Origin: Rhodothermales bacterium
Lineage (GTDB): Bacteria > Bacteroidota > Rhodothermia > Rhodothermales > JANQRZ01
DNA length: 64,000 bases
Assembly (NCBI GenBank): GCA_028284265.1
Contig: JANQRZ010000014.1
Coordinates: 62,001 to 126,000, forward strand
Direction: 5' to 3'
The translations under genes and the position numbers were made by a program. This document shows positions 22,284-30,600 of this stretch, piece after piece. The notes under the pieces were generated by a model, which was not told the DNA's origin, made no database searches, and saw nothing but the letters and a program-made list of their open reading frames with translations. Position 1 is the stretch's first letter; every line of letters starts with the position of its first letter.

Positions 22284-23606
22284 ATGCCCGTCCTCGCCCC
22301 CTCGCTTGACCGTGAGACCTTCCTCGCGCTTCCGCTCGCCGAGCAGTACCACACCGTCCGCGCCTTCACCGAGCACCTCACCGAACCGCTCACGACCGAG
22401 GACTACGTCGTCCAGTCGATGGCCGACGTTAGCCCGACGAAGTGGCACCTCGCACATACGACGTGGTTCTGGGAAACCTTCGTCCTCGGCGAGTACGCCG
22501 ATGGCTACGCGCTCTACGACGAAGCCTACCCGTTCCTCTTCAACTCGTACTACGTGCAGGCGGGCGAGCGTCACTGTCGGGCGCAGCGGGGCTACCTCTC
22601 CCGCCCCACCGTCGCCGAGGTCTTCGCCTACCGCGCCCACGTCGATGAGGCGATGCAGCGGCTCCTCGCTGGCATTCCCGGCGATGCGGACTCAACGCTC
22701 GCCGAAGTCGTCCGCGTGGGCCTCAACCACGAGCAGCAGCACCAAGAGTTGATGGTGACGGACATCAAGCACGTCTTCTCCGTCAACCCGCTCCGCCCGG
22801 CCTACCGCGAGCGGTCGGTGACGCCCGCCCCCGACCCCGGCCCGATGCAGTGGATCGCCTTCGACGCTGGGCTGCACGAGGTCGGCTACCTGCCCGAGCG
22901 CGACGGTGTGTTCTCGTTCGACAATGAGACGCCGCGTCACCGGGCCTTCGTCGAGACCTTTGCCCTCGCCGATCGGCTCGTAACATGCGGCGAGTTCATG
23001 GCGTTCATGGAAGACGACGGGTATGAACGCGCCGAACTGTGGCTCTCCGAGGGCTTCGCTACGGTGCAGGCCAATGAGTGGACCGAGCCCTTCTACTGGG
23101 AGCAGCGCGACGGTGAGTGGCAGCACTTCACGCTCGCCGGGATGCAGCCCGTCGACCCGCACGCACCCCTCACGCACATCTCGTACTTCGAGGCCGACGC
23201 CTTCGCCCGCTGGGCCGGGGCACGACTCCCGACCGAGTTCGAGTGGGAAGTCGCCAGCGAGGGACTCCCGATGACGGGCAACTTCGCCGAGGATGACGTG
23301 CTCCACCCGATGCCACCGGAGTTCGTTGCGTCGGGCGGCGACGGAGCACCCGCAGCGCCCCAGCTCCGCCAACTCTTCGGCGATGTGTGGGAGTGGACGC
23401 GGAGCCAGTATTCGCCCTACCCCGGCTACAACCCGCTCCCCGGCGCGCTCGGCGAGTACAACGGCAAGTTCATGTCAAACCAGTTCGTGCTGCGCGGCGG
23501 AAGCTGCGCGACGAGCCGAACCCACATACGCCGGACCTACCGCAACTTCTTCCCCGCCGATGCAACATGGCAGTTCACCGGCATCCGGCTGGCGAAAGAC
23601 CTCTAG
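22284..23606 (+). CDS. egtB: Ergothioneine biosynthesis protein EgtB (iron-dependent sulfoxide synthase)
   Basis: EgtB joins a sulfur donor (gamma-glutamylcysteine or cysteine) to trimethylhistidine using oxygen and non-haem iron. Start at the ATG at 22284 gives 440 residues, normal for the family; longer frames upstream run into the previous gene. The N-terminal DinB-type domain provides the iron ligands: the first His in KWHLAHTTWFWE near residue 55 and the HX3HXE pair in NHEQQHQELM near 152. The C-terminal FGE-sulfatase domain has GEFMAFMEDDGY and the closing RGGSCATSRTHIRRTYRNFF. It is followed after 23 bp by egtD, and the two almost certainly form one operon. Confidence 0.95.
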   Translation: MPVLAPSLDRETFLALPLAEQYHTVRAFTEHLTEPLTTEDYVVQSMADVSPTKWHLAHTTWFWETFVLGEYADGYALYDEAYPFLFNSYYVQAGERHCRAQRGYLSRPTVAEVFAYRAHVDEAMQRLLAGIPGDADSTLAEVVRVGLNHEQQHQELMVTDIKHVFSVNPLRPAYRERSVTPAPDPGPMQWIAFDAGLHEVGYLPERDGVFSFDNETPRHRAFVETFALADRLVTCGEFMAFMEDDGYERAELWLSEGFATVQANEWTEPFYWEQRDGEWQHFTLAGMQPVDPHAPLTHISYFEADAFARWAGARLPTEFEWEVASEGLPMTGNFAEDDVLHPMPPEFVASGGDGAPAAPQLRQLFGDVWEWTRSQYSPYPGYNPLPGALGEYNGKFMSNQFVLRGGSCATSRTHIRRTYRNFFPADATWQFTGIRLAKDL

Positions 23607-23629
23607 CCCCCCTCCTAAGCTTCTCCTTT

Positions 23630-24583
23630 ATGCAACCCGCCCCACCTGCCACCACCGAAGAACGCGACGCCTTTCTGCGCGATGTCATTGAGGGCCTGTC
23701 CGCCTCGCCGAAGTCGGTCCCCTGCAAGTATTTCTACGACGAGGTCGGCTCTGCACTCTTCGACCAAATCACGGAGACGTCGGAATACTATCCGACGCGG
23801 ACCGAGCTGGCGATCATGCAGGCGCACGTCAGCGAGATGGCGGACCAGATCGGAAGCGGGGCCGTGCTGATCGAGCACGGCAGTGGGTCGAGCCTCAAAA
23901 CCCGCGTGTTGCTCGATCACCTTGGCGACCTCGCAGCCTATGTCCCCATCGACATCTCGCGCGAGCACCTCCTCGCCACCGCCGAGCGCTTGAGAATGGC
24001 CTATCCCGACCTTGCCATCCTCCCCGTCGCCGCCGACTATACGTCTGCCTTTGCCCTACCCGACTTGCCTGACGGCAAGCGGGTCATTTACTTCCCCGGC
24101 TCGACGATTGGAAACTTCGATGAGGAGCAGGCTTCGGCGTTTCTGGAGCAGGCCGCCCGCATCGCCGGGCCGGGTGGTGGCCTCCTGATCGGTGTGGACC
24201 TGAAGAAAGACCCTGCCGTGCTCGAAGCGGCCTACGACGACGCAGCAGGCGTGACCTCGGACTTCAACCTGAACCTCCTCGACCGGATCAACCGCGAACT
24301 CGGCGGCACTTTCGACCGCGACCAGTTCAAGCACCGGGCGATCTGGAACAAGGCAGCGAGCCGGATCGAGACCTATCTCGTCAGCCTCCGCGACCAGACC
24401 GTAGAGATAGATGGCAAGGCGTTTCACTTCGGCGAGGGCGAAGCAGTACATACCGAGAACTCGCACAAGTACACCGTCAAGGGCTTCGCAGCCTTCGCAG
24501 CCCAGCACGGGTTCCGCGTGCGCCAGTGCTGGACCGATCCCGACGACCTGTTCAGCGTACAGTATTTCGAGACGGAGGCGTAG
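23630..24583 (+). CDS. egtD: L-histidine N(alpha)-methyltransferase EgtD
   Basis: Catalyses three S-adenosylmethionine-dependent methylations of histidine, the first step of ergothioneine synthesis. Start at the ATG at 23630 gives 317 residues, the family length. Signatures include [20 protein letters not shown] near residue 34, the SAM-binding [18 protein letters not shown] near 85, [14 protein letters not shown] near 160, and the C-terminal [16 protein letters not shown] that contributes the substrate pocket. It lies 23 bp after egtB. Because EgtB and EgtD suffice for the core pathway when a C-S lyase is supplied elsewhere, ergothioneine production is a reasonable inference. No egtC or egtE was seen nearby. 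Confidence 0.96.
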   Translation: MQPAPPATTEERDAFLRDVIEGLSASPKSVPCKYFYDEVGSALFDQITETSEYYPTRTELAIMQAHVSEMADQIGSGAVLIEHGSGSSLKTRVLLDHLGDLAAYVPIDISREHLLATAERLRMAYPDLAILPVAADYTSAFALPDLPDGKRVIYFPGSTIGNFDEEQASAFLEQAARIAGPGGGLLIGVDLKKDPAVLEAAYDDAAGVTSDFNLNLLDRINRELGGTFDRDQFKHRAIWNKAASRIETYLVSLRDQTVEIDGKAFHFGEGEAVHTENSHKYTVKGFAAFAAQHGFRVRQCWTDPDDLFSVQYFETEA

Positions 24584-24613
24584 CTTCCCGTCACCGCACG
24601 CACTGTCCAGCAC

Positions 24614-25375
24614 ATGGGAAACAAGAAGAAGCCGAAGGTCGTGCTCGGCCTAGACATCGGCGGCACCGGCATCAAGGGGGCGCTCGTAGATACGAGAACG
24701 GGAGAACTCGTCGCACCTCGCCACCGCATCCCGACGCCGCAACCTGCCACACCGAAGGCTGTTGCCCAGACGGTCGTCGAGATCGTCGAGCACTTCAAGT
24801 GGAAGGGCCGGATGGGATGTACGCTGCCCGCCCGCGTCCGCAACGGCATCGCCGAGACGGCGACCAACATCGACGATGCGTGGATCGGCAAAAAGGCGAC
24901 CAAGCTGTTCGGCAAGAAGACCGGCCTGCGCGTCCGCCTTCTCAACGACGCCGACGCCGCGGGCCTGGCCGAGGCGCATTTCGGCGCTGGCAAGGGCAAG
25001 AACGGCAGTATCGCCGTGCTCACCTTCGGCACGGGCGTAGGTAGCGCCCTCATCATGGACGGCACCCTCGTCCCCAACACCGAGTTCGGGCAACTCTGGC
25101 TCAACGGGACGACGCTCGAAAAGTGGTCAGCCAATTCGGTCCGCGAGCAGCACGAGCTATCGTGGGAAGCGTGGGCTGAACGGGTTCAGGATGCCCTCGA
25201 CCACATCGAGTATATCCTCGCTCCCGACCTCATCGTCATCGGTGGCGGTGTGAGCAAACCGCACCGATGGCAGCAGTTCGGTCGGCTCCTCAAGACCAAC
25301 GCGAAGCTCGTCCCGGCTCGCCTCGCGAACGAGGCTGGAATCATTGGAGCCGCGTGGTACGCCCGCAAGGGGTGA
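24614..25375 (+). CDS. ppgK: Polyphosphate glucokinase (ROK family)
   Basis: Phosphorylates glucose using polyphosphate (and usually ATP) as donor. The 253-residue protein starts 30 bp after egtD. The phosphate-binding loop is [17 protein letters not shown] near residues 9-25. Following are [11 protein letters not shown] near 72, [18 protein letters not shown] with the catalytic Asp near 115-120, and [14 protein letters not shown] near 137. The [11 protein letters not shown] segment is characteristic of the polyphosphate-type rather than ordinary ROK kinases. It is convergent with the SPOR lipoprotein gene, with only 3 bp between stop codons. Functional link: ppk1 at 11306 makes the phosphate donor. 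Confidence 0.92.
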   Translation: MGNKKKPKVVLGLDIGGTGIKGALVDTRTGELVAPRHRIPTPQPATPKAVAQTVVEIVEHFKWKGRMGCTLPARVRNGIAETATNIDDAWIGKKATKLFGKKTGLRVRLLNDADAAGLAEAHFGAGKGKNGSIAVLTFGTGVGSALIMDGTLVPNTEFGQLWLNGTTLEKWSANSVREQHELSWEAWAERVQDALDHIEYILAPDLIVIGGGVSKPHRWQQFGRLLKTNAKLVPARLANEAGIIGAAWYARKG

Positions 25376-25378
25376 CCA

Positions 25379-25906
25379 CTATTCTCGGATGGCTACCCGG
25401 TCTGGAACGATAAAGGCCTGGTCAAACCGTCGCCGGATGAGGGGCAGCGCCGCCTCGGCCTCACGGCGGTACTCGAAGGCTCCGAGCCGGACCCGGTAGT
25501 AGGGTCGGTTGAAATCGAGATTGGCGTCGAGGCCCTGCCCCATCGTCTCGATGGCATCCGGGTCGTTGCGGACAACACGCCACCAGCCCATGGCCTCGTC
25601 GCGGACCTCCTCTGCTTCGCCCTTGTCCGCCGACGAGAAGATCTGAACCCGGTAGCCTTGCACCACACGCGGGCCGGTGGATTCGGGCATCGCGATGGTG
25701 CCAGCCATGAGCACGTCCGGCACGTCGTGCTGGACCTCCGCGCTGGCCTCGGGCGGCTCGTCGTCGTAGCCCGACGGATCAAACGTCTCATAGGCCGGGT
25801 GCTCACGCTCATCTACCGTCGGAAGAGACGGCTCCGTCACCTCTTGGGGACCGCTGCAAGCCGTCAGGGTGAGCGTGGCGAGAAGTAGAAAGGCTGCAGA
25901 TTTCAT
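25379..25906 (-). CDS. SPOR domain lipoprotein
   Basis: The 175-residue protein has a lipoprotein signal peptide with lipobox LTAC (Cys17) and a low-complexity, acidic middle (about residues 30-65). Residues about 82-170 form a SPOR domain: VQGYRVQIFSSADKGEAEEV at its start and YYRVRLGAFEYRREAEAAL near 135. SPOR domains bind denuded peptidoglycan and usually localise proteins to division sites. It is the last gene of a minus-strand run after deoC (12 bp gap). Confidence 0.9.
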   Translation of the reverse strand: MKSAAFLLLATLTLTACSGPQEVTEPSLPTVDEREHPAYETFDPSGYDDEPPEASAEVQHDVPDVLMAGTIAMPESTGPRVVQGYRVQIFSSADKGEAEEVRDEAMGWWRVVRNDPDAIETMGQGLDANLDFNRPYYRVRLGAFEYRREAEAALPLIRRRFDQAFIVPDRVAIRE

Positions 25907-25918
25907 GGGATCGTTGAG

Positions 25919-26830
25919 CTAGTAACCATCGCCGCCGGACGCCGTGCCTTGCACGATAGCGACCGACGCGCTCGCCCCGATGCGTGTGGCTCCGTGCGCA
26001 ACCATCTCGCGGGCATCTTCCAGCGAGCGGATTCCGCCCGAGGCCTTCACGCCCATCCGATCACCCACCACGCGGCGCATGAGTGCCACGTCCTGCGGAC
26101 TCGCGCCGCCCGTCGAGAACCCGGTCGAGGTCTTGACGAAGTCAGCTTCGGCATTCTGGGCGAGGACGCAGGCGACGACTTTTTCTTCGTCGGTCAAGAG
26201 CGCCGTTTCGAGGATCACCTTGACAACGGCCCGCCCGCCCGAGGCATAGCGCGCCGCCTCGACGACGGACCCGATATCGGCCTCGACCTCGTCGTACAAT
26301 CCGCTCTTGAGGAAGCCGACGTTGAGGACCATGTCGAGTTCGTCGGCCCCGTCGCGGTAGGCCTGTTCGGCCTCGGCGGCTTTGACCGGCGACCGGCTTG
26401 CGCCGAAGGGGAAGCCAAGGACGGTGCAGACAGCGGACGTGGCCCCGCGCAGCATCTCGGCGGCAAGCGGGACGTAAGACGGGTTGACGCAGACGCTGGC
26501 GAAGCAGTAGGTCCGCGCCTCCTCGCAGAGCGACCGGATGTCATCGGCGGTCGTCTCGGGCTTGAGGACCGTGTGGTCGATCATCCGGGCAATCGGCGGC
26601 GCGAGGGCGCACGCCTCCGACGCCGTCCCGTTGGCCGAGGCCCGCATCCCGACGCGCGCTGCACCGACGCCGAGCATCCGCTCCAGCGCCTGCTGCAACT
26701 CCGTAGCGGATACGCTACCGGGCGTCCACCCCGCCAGCCGTCGTTCGAGTTCGCTTTTTTCCTGTTCGGTCAAGGGTGCGAAAAGTTGTGAGTCAAGAGA
26801 TAGCTGGAGACAAGATAGGAACCACCTCAC
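25919..26830 (-). CDS. deoC: Deoxyribose-phosphate aldolase
   Basis: Cleaves 2-deoxyribose-5-phosphate to glyceraldehyde-3-phosphate and acetaldehyde in deoxynucleoside catabolism. Key residues are present: [15 protein letters not shown] (proton-relay Asp), [10 protein letters not shown] (Schiff-base Lys) and [14 protein letters not shown] (second Lys). The start is uncertain: the longest frame begins with a GTG ending at 26830 and overlaps the upstream gene by 38 bp, giving an N-terminal extension of about 75 residues before [15 protein letters not shown]. No ATG exists in that extension before the helix [12 protein letters not shown]. Neighbours do not include other deo genes. Confidence 0.93.
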   Translation of the reverse strand: MRWFLSCLQLSLDSQLFAPLTEQEKSELERRLAGWTPGSVSATELQQALERMLGVGAARVGMRASANGTASEACALAPPIARMIDHTVLKPETTADDIRSLCEEARTYCFASVCVNPSYVPLAAEMLRGATSAVCTVLGFPFGASRSPVKAAEAEQAYRDGADELDMVLNVGFLKSGLYDEVEADIGSVVEAARYASGGRAVVKVILETALLTDEEKVVACVLAQNAEADFVKTSTGFSTGGASPQDVALMRRVVGDRMGVKASGGIRSLEDAREMVAHGATRIGASASVAIVQGTASGGDGY

Positions 26831-27362
26831 CGACTGGACTCATCGCATTCCAAAACACAAAGTCTTCGGCGTTGGCAGTGGAATAAATAATCATACCGTC
26901 GCCTTTAGCCTTGACACGAGCAATAGGAAGCACGACGACGACAGAGCCGCTGAGAGGCAAACCGATTCTATCACCTGTTGCAAGCTCACCTGAAGCGAGC
27001 GTTCCCTCTATACAGAGAAAGCCAGACGTGGTCAAGTCACGAAGTGTTTGCACCTCAAAAGAACCACGCTGCTCTTCCGCCCATGTCGGACGGTACACCC
27101 ATTCTTCCGACGGGTAGAATGGATTGCCATCCAGTTCGGACTCGAAACCCAGTTCGGCGAGACGTTGAGCAGTCTTTTCCCCACTTGTCTTGCCCGACAG
27201 CGGTATCGTCCGCTGCTCCCCGCCGAGCACGGCATCTATTGTTTCTTTCGCTTCTTTTAGTCCCCAGTCCGCAGCACGGCGGACTGTTTTGATCGCGTCG
27301 ATCTTGCGTGGATAAGACTTGGCTCCAGTAATGGTAAGGTGCGAGGATGAAGCCTTACTCAT
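26793..27362 (-). CDS. L7/L12 C-terminal-like domain fused to a translation-factor-like barrel
   Basis: The 189-residue protein has two parts. Residues about 8-78 resemble the C-terminal domain of ribosomal protein L7/L12: the phrase [20 protein letters not shown] matches the family pattern K-x-x-x-I-K-x-V-R then G-L-K-E-A-K. Residues about 112-185 look like the domain-2 beta barrel of translation GTPases ([20 protein letters not shown]). There is no GTPase domain. Known L7/L12 C-terminal domains recruit translation factors to the ribosome; a free protein with both elements is unusual. It could be a ribosome-associated regulator, or an unrelated barrel. The gene is lower in GC than its neighbours and overlaps the probable deoC start. 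Confidence 0.6.
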   Translation of the reverse strand: MSKASSSHLTITGAKSYPRKIDAIKTVRRAADWGLKEAKETIDAVLGGEQRTIPLSGKTSGEKTAQRLAELGFESELDGNPFYPSEEWVYRPTWAEEQRGSFEVQTLRDLTTSGFLCIEGTLASGELATGDRIGLPLSGSVVVVLPIARVKAKGDGMIIYSTANAEDFVFWNAMSPVGEVVPILSPAIS

Positions 27363-27380
27363 AACTCATGCCCGTACCCA

Positions 27381-28766
27381 TCACGCGCTCTCTAGCTCTT
27401 CGTCAAGGTTGTACTTGCGGCGCTTCTCCCAGAGGGTCTTCTTCGAGATGCCGAGGATGCGGGCCACCTCGGCGTAGGACGTGTCGGTCGTGCCGAGGAT
27501 GTGGCGGATGTACTCGTGCTCTAGGTCTTCGAGCGAGCCGCCGCTGCGGAAGCGGAAGTAGCCGTCGGCCCCGGCGTCCTCGAAGCCCTCAGTCTTGAGC
27601 AGGGCAAGATCGGAAGCGTCGAGCGTCGAGCCGCGCGTGAAGATCATCGCCCGCTCCAGCACGTTGCGAAGCTCGCGGACGTTGCCCGGCCACTCATGGT
27701 CGAGAAGCTTCTGCTCGGCAGCCTCGGTGAGGGTCTCGACGTCGCGCTTGAGTTCCTTGTTGAAATACTTGATGACCTCGTGGGCGATGAGCAGGATGTC
27801 CTTGCCCATCGTCCGCAGCGCGGGCAGCTTCAGCGAGACAATGTTGATGCGGAAAAAGAGGTCCTTGCGGAACGTCTTCTCGGCGACGCTCTCTTCGAGG
27901 TTGGCGTTCGTGGCGCAGACGATCCGGGTGGCGACGCGGATGTCATCGGTGCCGCCGACGCGGCGGAAGGTGCGGCTCTCCAAGAACGAGAGGAGCTTCG
28001 CCTGAAGCGGCATCGACATCGAGTCGATCTCGTCGAGGAAGAGCGTCCCGCCGTCGGCGATTTCGAGGAGGCCGAGCTTGCCTGCCCGGGCGTCGGTGAA
28101 CGCGCCCTTCTCGTAGCCGAAGAGTTCGGATTCGAGGAGGTTGTCCGGCAGCGCGGCGCAGTTGATCTCCATGAACCGACCGGCGTTCCAGTCGGAGTTG
28201 TAGTGGATCGTCTTGGCGACGAGGTTCTTGCCGGTCCCCGTCTCGCCGCGGATCAGGACAATGGTGTTCGGGATATCGCTGAGGGTTTCGATGGTCTCGC
28301 GGACCTTCTCGATCTCGGCGCTGGTCCCGACGATCTTGTCGACATCGTGCGCCTTCTTACGCTCGCGCTTGATCTGCCGGAGTTCGACCTTGTCCGAGTA
28401 GAGGTCGAGCGCCTTGGCAAGCAGCGCCCGCATCTCTTCGAGGTTGACCGGCTTCTGGAGGTAGTGGAACGCCCCGAGCCGCATCGCCTCGACCGCCGTC
28501 TGCACCGATGAGTGCGCCGTCATCATGATGATCGGCAGGGTGAGGTCGCGCTCGCGGAGCGCTTCGAGGAGTTCGATGCCGGTCATCTCCGGCATCATCA
28601 GGTCGGTCAGGACGAGGTCAGGGACCGCCCCACCGTCCAGCTTCTCCAGCATGGTGACCGGACTGGTGAAGGCCTCGGCGTTGTAGTCATCACGGCGGAG
28701 GACCGTGGCGAAGAGTTCACCGATCTTGGGGTCATCATCTACGACGTAGATTGCCTTTTTGCTCAT
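27381..28766 (-). CDS. Sigma-54-dependent response regulator (NtrC family)
   Basis: The 461-residue protein has the full NtrC layout. The receiver domain (1 to about 120) has the phosphoacceptor Asp55 in LVLTDLMMPEMTG and acidic pocket VVDDDPK. The AAA+ domain (about 143-380) has Walker A GETGTGKN and Walker B GTLFLDEID. The sigma-54 contact loop reads GAFTDA rather than GAFTGA, a common variant. A Fis-type helix-turn-helix ends the protein (SYAEVARILGISKKTLWEKR). It activates sigma-54 promoters after phosphorylation; the cognate kinase is not adjacent. The gene is first in a minus-strand run with the L7/L12-like gene 18 bp downstream. Confidence 0.95.
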   Translation of the reverse strand: MSKKAIYVVDDDPKIGELFATVLRRDDYNAEAFTSPVTMLEKLDGGAVPDLVLTDLMMPEMTGIELLEALRERDLTLPIIMMTAHSSVQTAVEAMRLGAFHYLQKPVNLEEMRALLAKALDLYSDKVELRQIKRERKKAHDVDKIVGTSAEIEKVRETIETLSDIPNTIVLIRGETGTGKNLVAKTIHYNSDWNAGRFMEINCAALPDNLLESELFGYEKGAFTDARAGKLGLLEIADGGTLFLDEIDSMSMPLQAKLLSFLESRTFRRVGGTDDIRVATRIVCATNANLEESVAEKTFRKDLFFRINIVSLKLPALRTMGKDILLIAHEVIKYFNKELKRDVETLTEAAEQKLLDHEWPGNVRELRNVLERAMIFTRGSTLDASDLALLKTEGFEDAGADGYFRFRSGGSLEDLEHEYIRHILGTTDTSYAEVARILGISKKTLWEKRRKYNLDEELESA

Positions 28767-28948
28767 CGCGTGTCCGTGGGGCTAGGGGGCTTACTGCGGG
28801 GTGGGAAGGGCAGACTTATCGAGTCCATAAGTCAGACGTCGGGAAATATAAACCGTTTCCATTCGTAACGTTCATCTTTTCACATCCTGCACCGCGGCGG
28901 TGATATCCCGTTCCCGTTGACAACCTATCGTCACGCTAAACCGATCTA

Positions 28949-29317
28949 ATGCGCCCTCCTTCTTTGCTTATCGGCACCCTCGCCCTAATCTTTACTGCCT
29001 GCGAGCCAGAGACTGTCCCGCTCCCAACGCTCGACACACCGCCTCTCCACACGACGACGGTTTCCGCACTCGACTCGCTCGTTGGAACAGAGGTGTCGGT
29101 GAATGGCCGGGTGCTCGATCAGACCGCCGGAACTCCGACCTTGGTGCTGGACGACGGGACCGGGTTGATCCGAGTAGCAATGCCCGAGACGCCACCCGGC
29201 CTCGTGGGGCATCGGCTATTCGTGCGCGGAACCGTGACGGAGGCCGATGGACAACCCCTTCTCGAAGCGATTGAGTGGCTTTACGACTCGACGGCGGTCT
29301 CTGTCCGTTCGGACTAG
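28949..29317 (+). CDS. Small OB-fold-like lipoprotein
   Basis: The 122-residue product starts with a lipoprotein signal peptide ending in FTAC (Cys18). Residues about 38-112 are beta-rich and read like an OB-fold of the kind seen in Bacteroidota envelope proteins: LVGTEVSVNGRVLDQTAG, TLVLDDGTGLIRVAMP and VGHRLFVRGTVTEADG. No enzymatic residues. It is divergent from the sigma-54 regulator, with 182 bp between starts; a TTGACA-like box at 28917-28922 is present but the spacing to any -10 element is poor. Function unknown. Confidence 0.7.
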   Translation: MRPPSLLIGTLALIFTACEPETVPLPTLDTPPLHTTTVSALDSLVGTEVSVNGRVLDQTAGTPTLVLDDGTGLIRVAMPETPPGLVGHRLFVRGTVTEADGQPLLEAIEWLYDSTAVSVRSD

Positions 29318-29447
29318 AAAGGCAACCGTTCAGGCCAAACCGTTTGATTGCGCCCAGCACGCGGGCTATCGTTCCCTTGCGGCTGCATTACGTGGCCGTG
29401 GGGATGACCACCCGCAGGGCGCGCCCCGGACCTATCGGCCAGGACCT

Positions 29448-29705
29448 ATGGAGTATACATCGGCTCACCTCTCCGAGAATCCTCTCGAAGGACTCGTCAG
29501 CGAAGACATCTACCAACGCCTCGTTGAGCACAACCTCCTGAGTGAGAAGGGGGTCCGCGACTTCAGGATCCGTGAGGCCTTCCGGGCGATGCGTCACCGG
29601 GACACCCCGGCCTACGAAGCCATCGAGGCGCTCCGCGAAGAGTACCCCTACCTCCAATTCGACACGATCCGCAAGATCGTCTACGGCCTACGCAATAAGA
29701 AGTAG
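29448..29705 (+). CDS. Small conserved-looking helical protein, unknown
   Basis: The ATG at 29448 gives an 85-residue protein; an upstream in-frame start would overlap the previous gene and reads as non-coding. The product begins MEYTSAHLSENPLEGLVSED and appears wholly alpha-helical, with a possible helix-turn-helix-like ending (AYEAIEALREEYPYLQFDTI followed by RKIVYGLRNKK). Codon use fits the genome and it is followed by a strong terminator, so it is probably a real gene. I do not recognise a family. Confidence 0.6.
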   Translation: MEYTSAHLSENPLEGLVSEDIYQRLVEHNLLSEKGVRDFRIREAFRAMRHRDTPAYEAIEALREEYPYLQFDTIRKIVYGLRNKK

Positions 29706-29747
29706 GCACGCCCCGTTCTTAACCACGATTCTCAAGGGGGAAGGGAG

Positions 29748-29823
29748 CCAGCCGGGCCGTAACCCGGCTGGTACAAGACGAAGCGCGCAGAGGGTGGCAT
29801 GGCACGCCCTCTGTGCGCTTCGT
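29748..29823. terminator. Tandem hairpins, bidirectional terminator
   Basis: Two adjacent hairpins fill the space between convergent genes: CCAGCCGGG/CCCGGCTGG at 29748-29771, and the long stem from ACGAAGCGC with CAGAGGG to CCCTCTG and GCGCTTCGT at 29778-29823. They lie 42 bp after the small plus-strand gene and 12 bp after the rlmB stop, so they can serve both directions. Confidence 0.75.
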
Positions 29824-29835
29824 CGTATGTAGCGC

Positions 29836-30600
29836 CTACCCCCGCTCGCGCACCGCAGCGAACAAGGCTACCCCAGTCGCCACCGAGGCATTGAGCGATT
29901 CCGCTGGGCCGCGCATTGGAATCGAGACGAGGTAGTCGCACGTAGCGCTGACCCGAGGCCGCAACCCCCGCCCCTCACTCCCGACGACGAGCGCGATGGG
30001 CCGGTCCCAGTCGAGCGTCCAGACGGTCTCCTCTCCCGCTCCGTCGAGGCCAACCACCCAGTAGCCACGCTCCTTGAGTTGGATGAGCGCGTCGGCGAGG
30101 TTCGTCACGCGGGCGACGGGGATACGAGGCGCTGTGCCCGCACTCGCCTTCAGGGTCGTCGCGCTGAGCGGCGCTTGGTTGCGGTCGGGGACAATCACAC
30201 CCGAGGCTCCGGCGGCGACAGCGCTTCGCAGGATCGCCCCAAAGTTGTGCGGGTCGGAGACCTCGTCGAGCACGACGAGGACGGGCTGCGCTTCGCGTAC
30301 CACGTCCGGCGTCGGCGCGACACCGTGCAGCATCGCTTCGAGGTCGGCATACTCGACCGCTGCTGCCATCGCCACAACGCCCTGATGGGTGATGCCCGGC
30401 GCGAGGCTGTTCAGCTTCGCCTGCGGCACAAACTGCACGGGCACACCCGCCTCAGTCGCCGCCCGGCGGACCTCTTCCAGCGCCCGCGTCGGGCTGCCCT
30501 TTGACTTCGCCAGCAGCACCTTCTCGATGCTGCGCTCGCCCCGCTCCAGCGCTTCGCGGACTGGGTTGCGCCCGGCGATGATCCCCGTCGTATCAGCCAT
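29836..30600 (-). CDS. rlmB: 23S rRNA (guanosine-2'-O)-methyltransferase RlmB
   Basis: A SpoU/TrmH-type methyltransferase; family members modify 23S rRNA at the 2251 position. The ATG ending at 30600 gives 254 residues. N-terminal substrate-binding domain starts at IIAGRNPVREALERG. The three SPOUT motifs are present: VLDEVSDPHNFGAILRSA near residue 105, IALVVGSEGRGL near 195 and IPMRGPAESLNASVATGVAL near 220, including the key Asn, Glu and Ser residues. The start overlaps the 3' end of the upstream decarboxylase gene by 8 bp, so they are translationally coupled. Confidence 0.94.
   Translation of the reverse strand: MADTTGIIAGRNPVREALERGERSIEKVLLAKSKGSPTRALEEVRRAATEAGVPVQFVPQAKLNSLAPGITHQGVVAMAAAVEYADLEAMLHGVAPTPDVVREAQPVLVVLDEVSDPHNFGAILRSAVAAGASGVIVPDRNQAPLSATTLKASAGTAPRIPVARVTNLADALIQLKERGYWVVGLDGAGEETVWTLDWDRPIALVVGSEGRGLRPRVSATCDYLVSIPMRGPAESLNASVATGVALFAAVRERG

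Noticed and set aside
27381-28766. Defective sigma-54 loop (GAFTDA) as sign of an inactive activator
   Set aside because: GAFTDA is a frequent natural variant in active family members, so loss of function is not supported.
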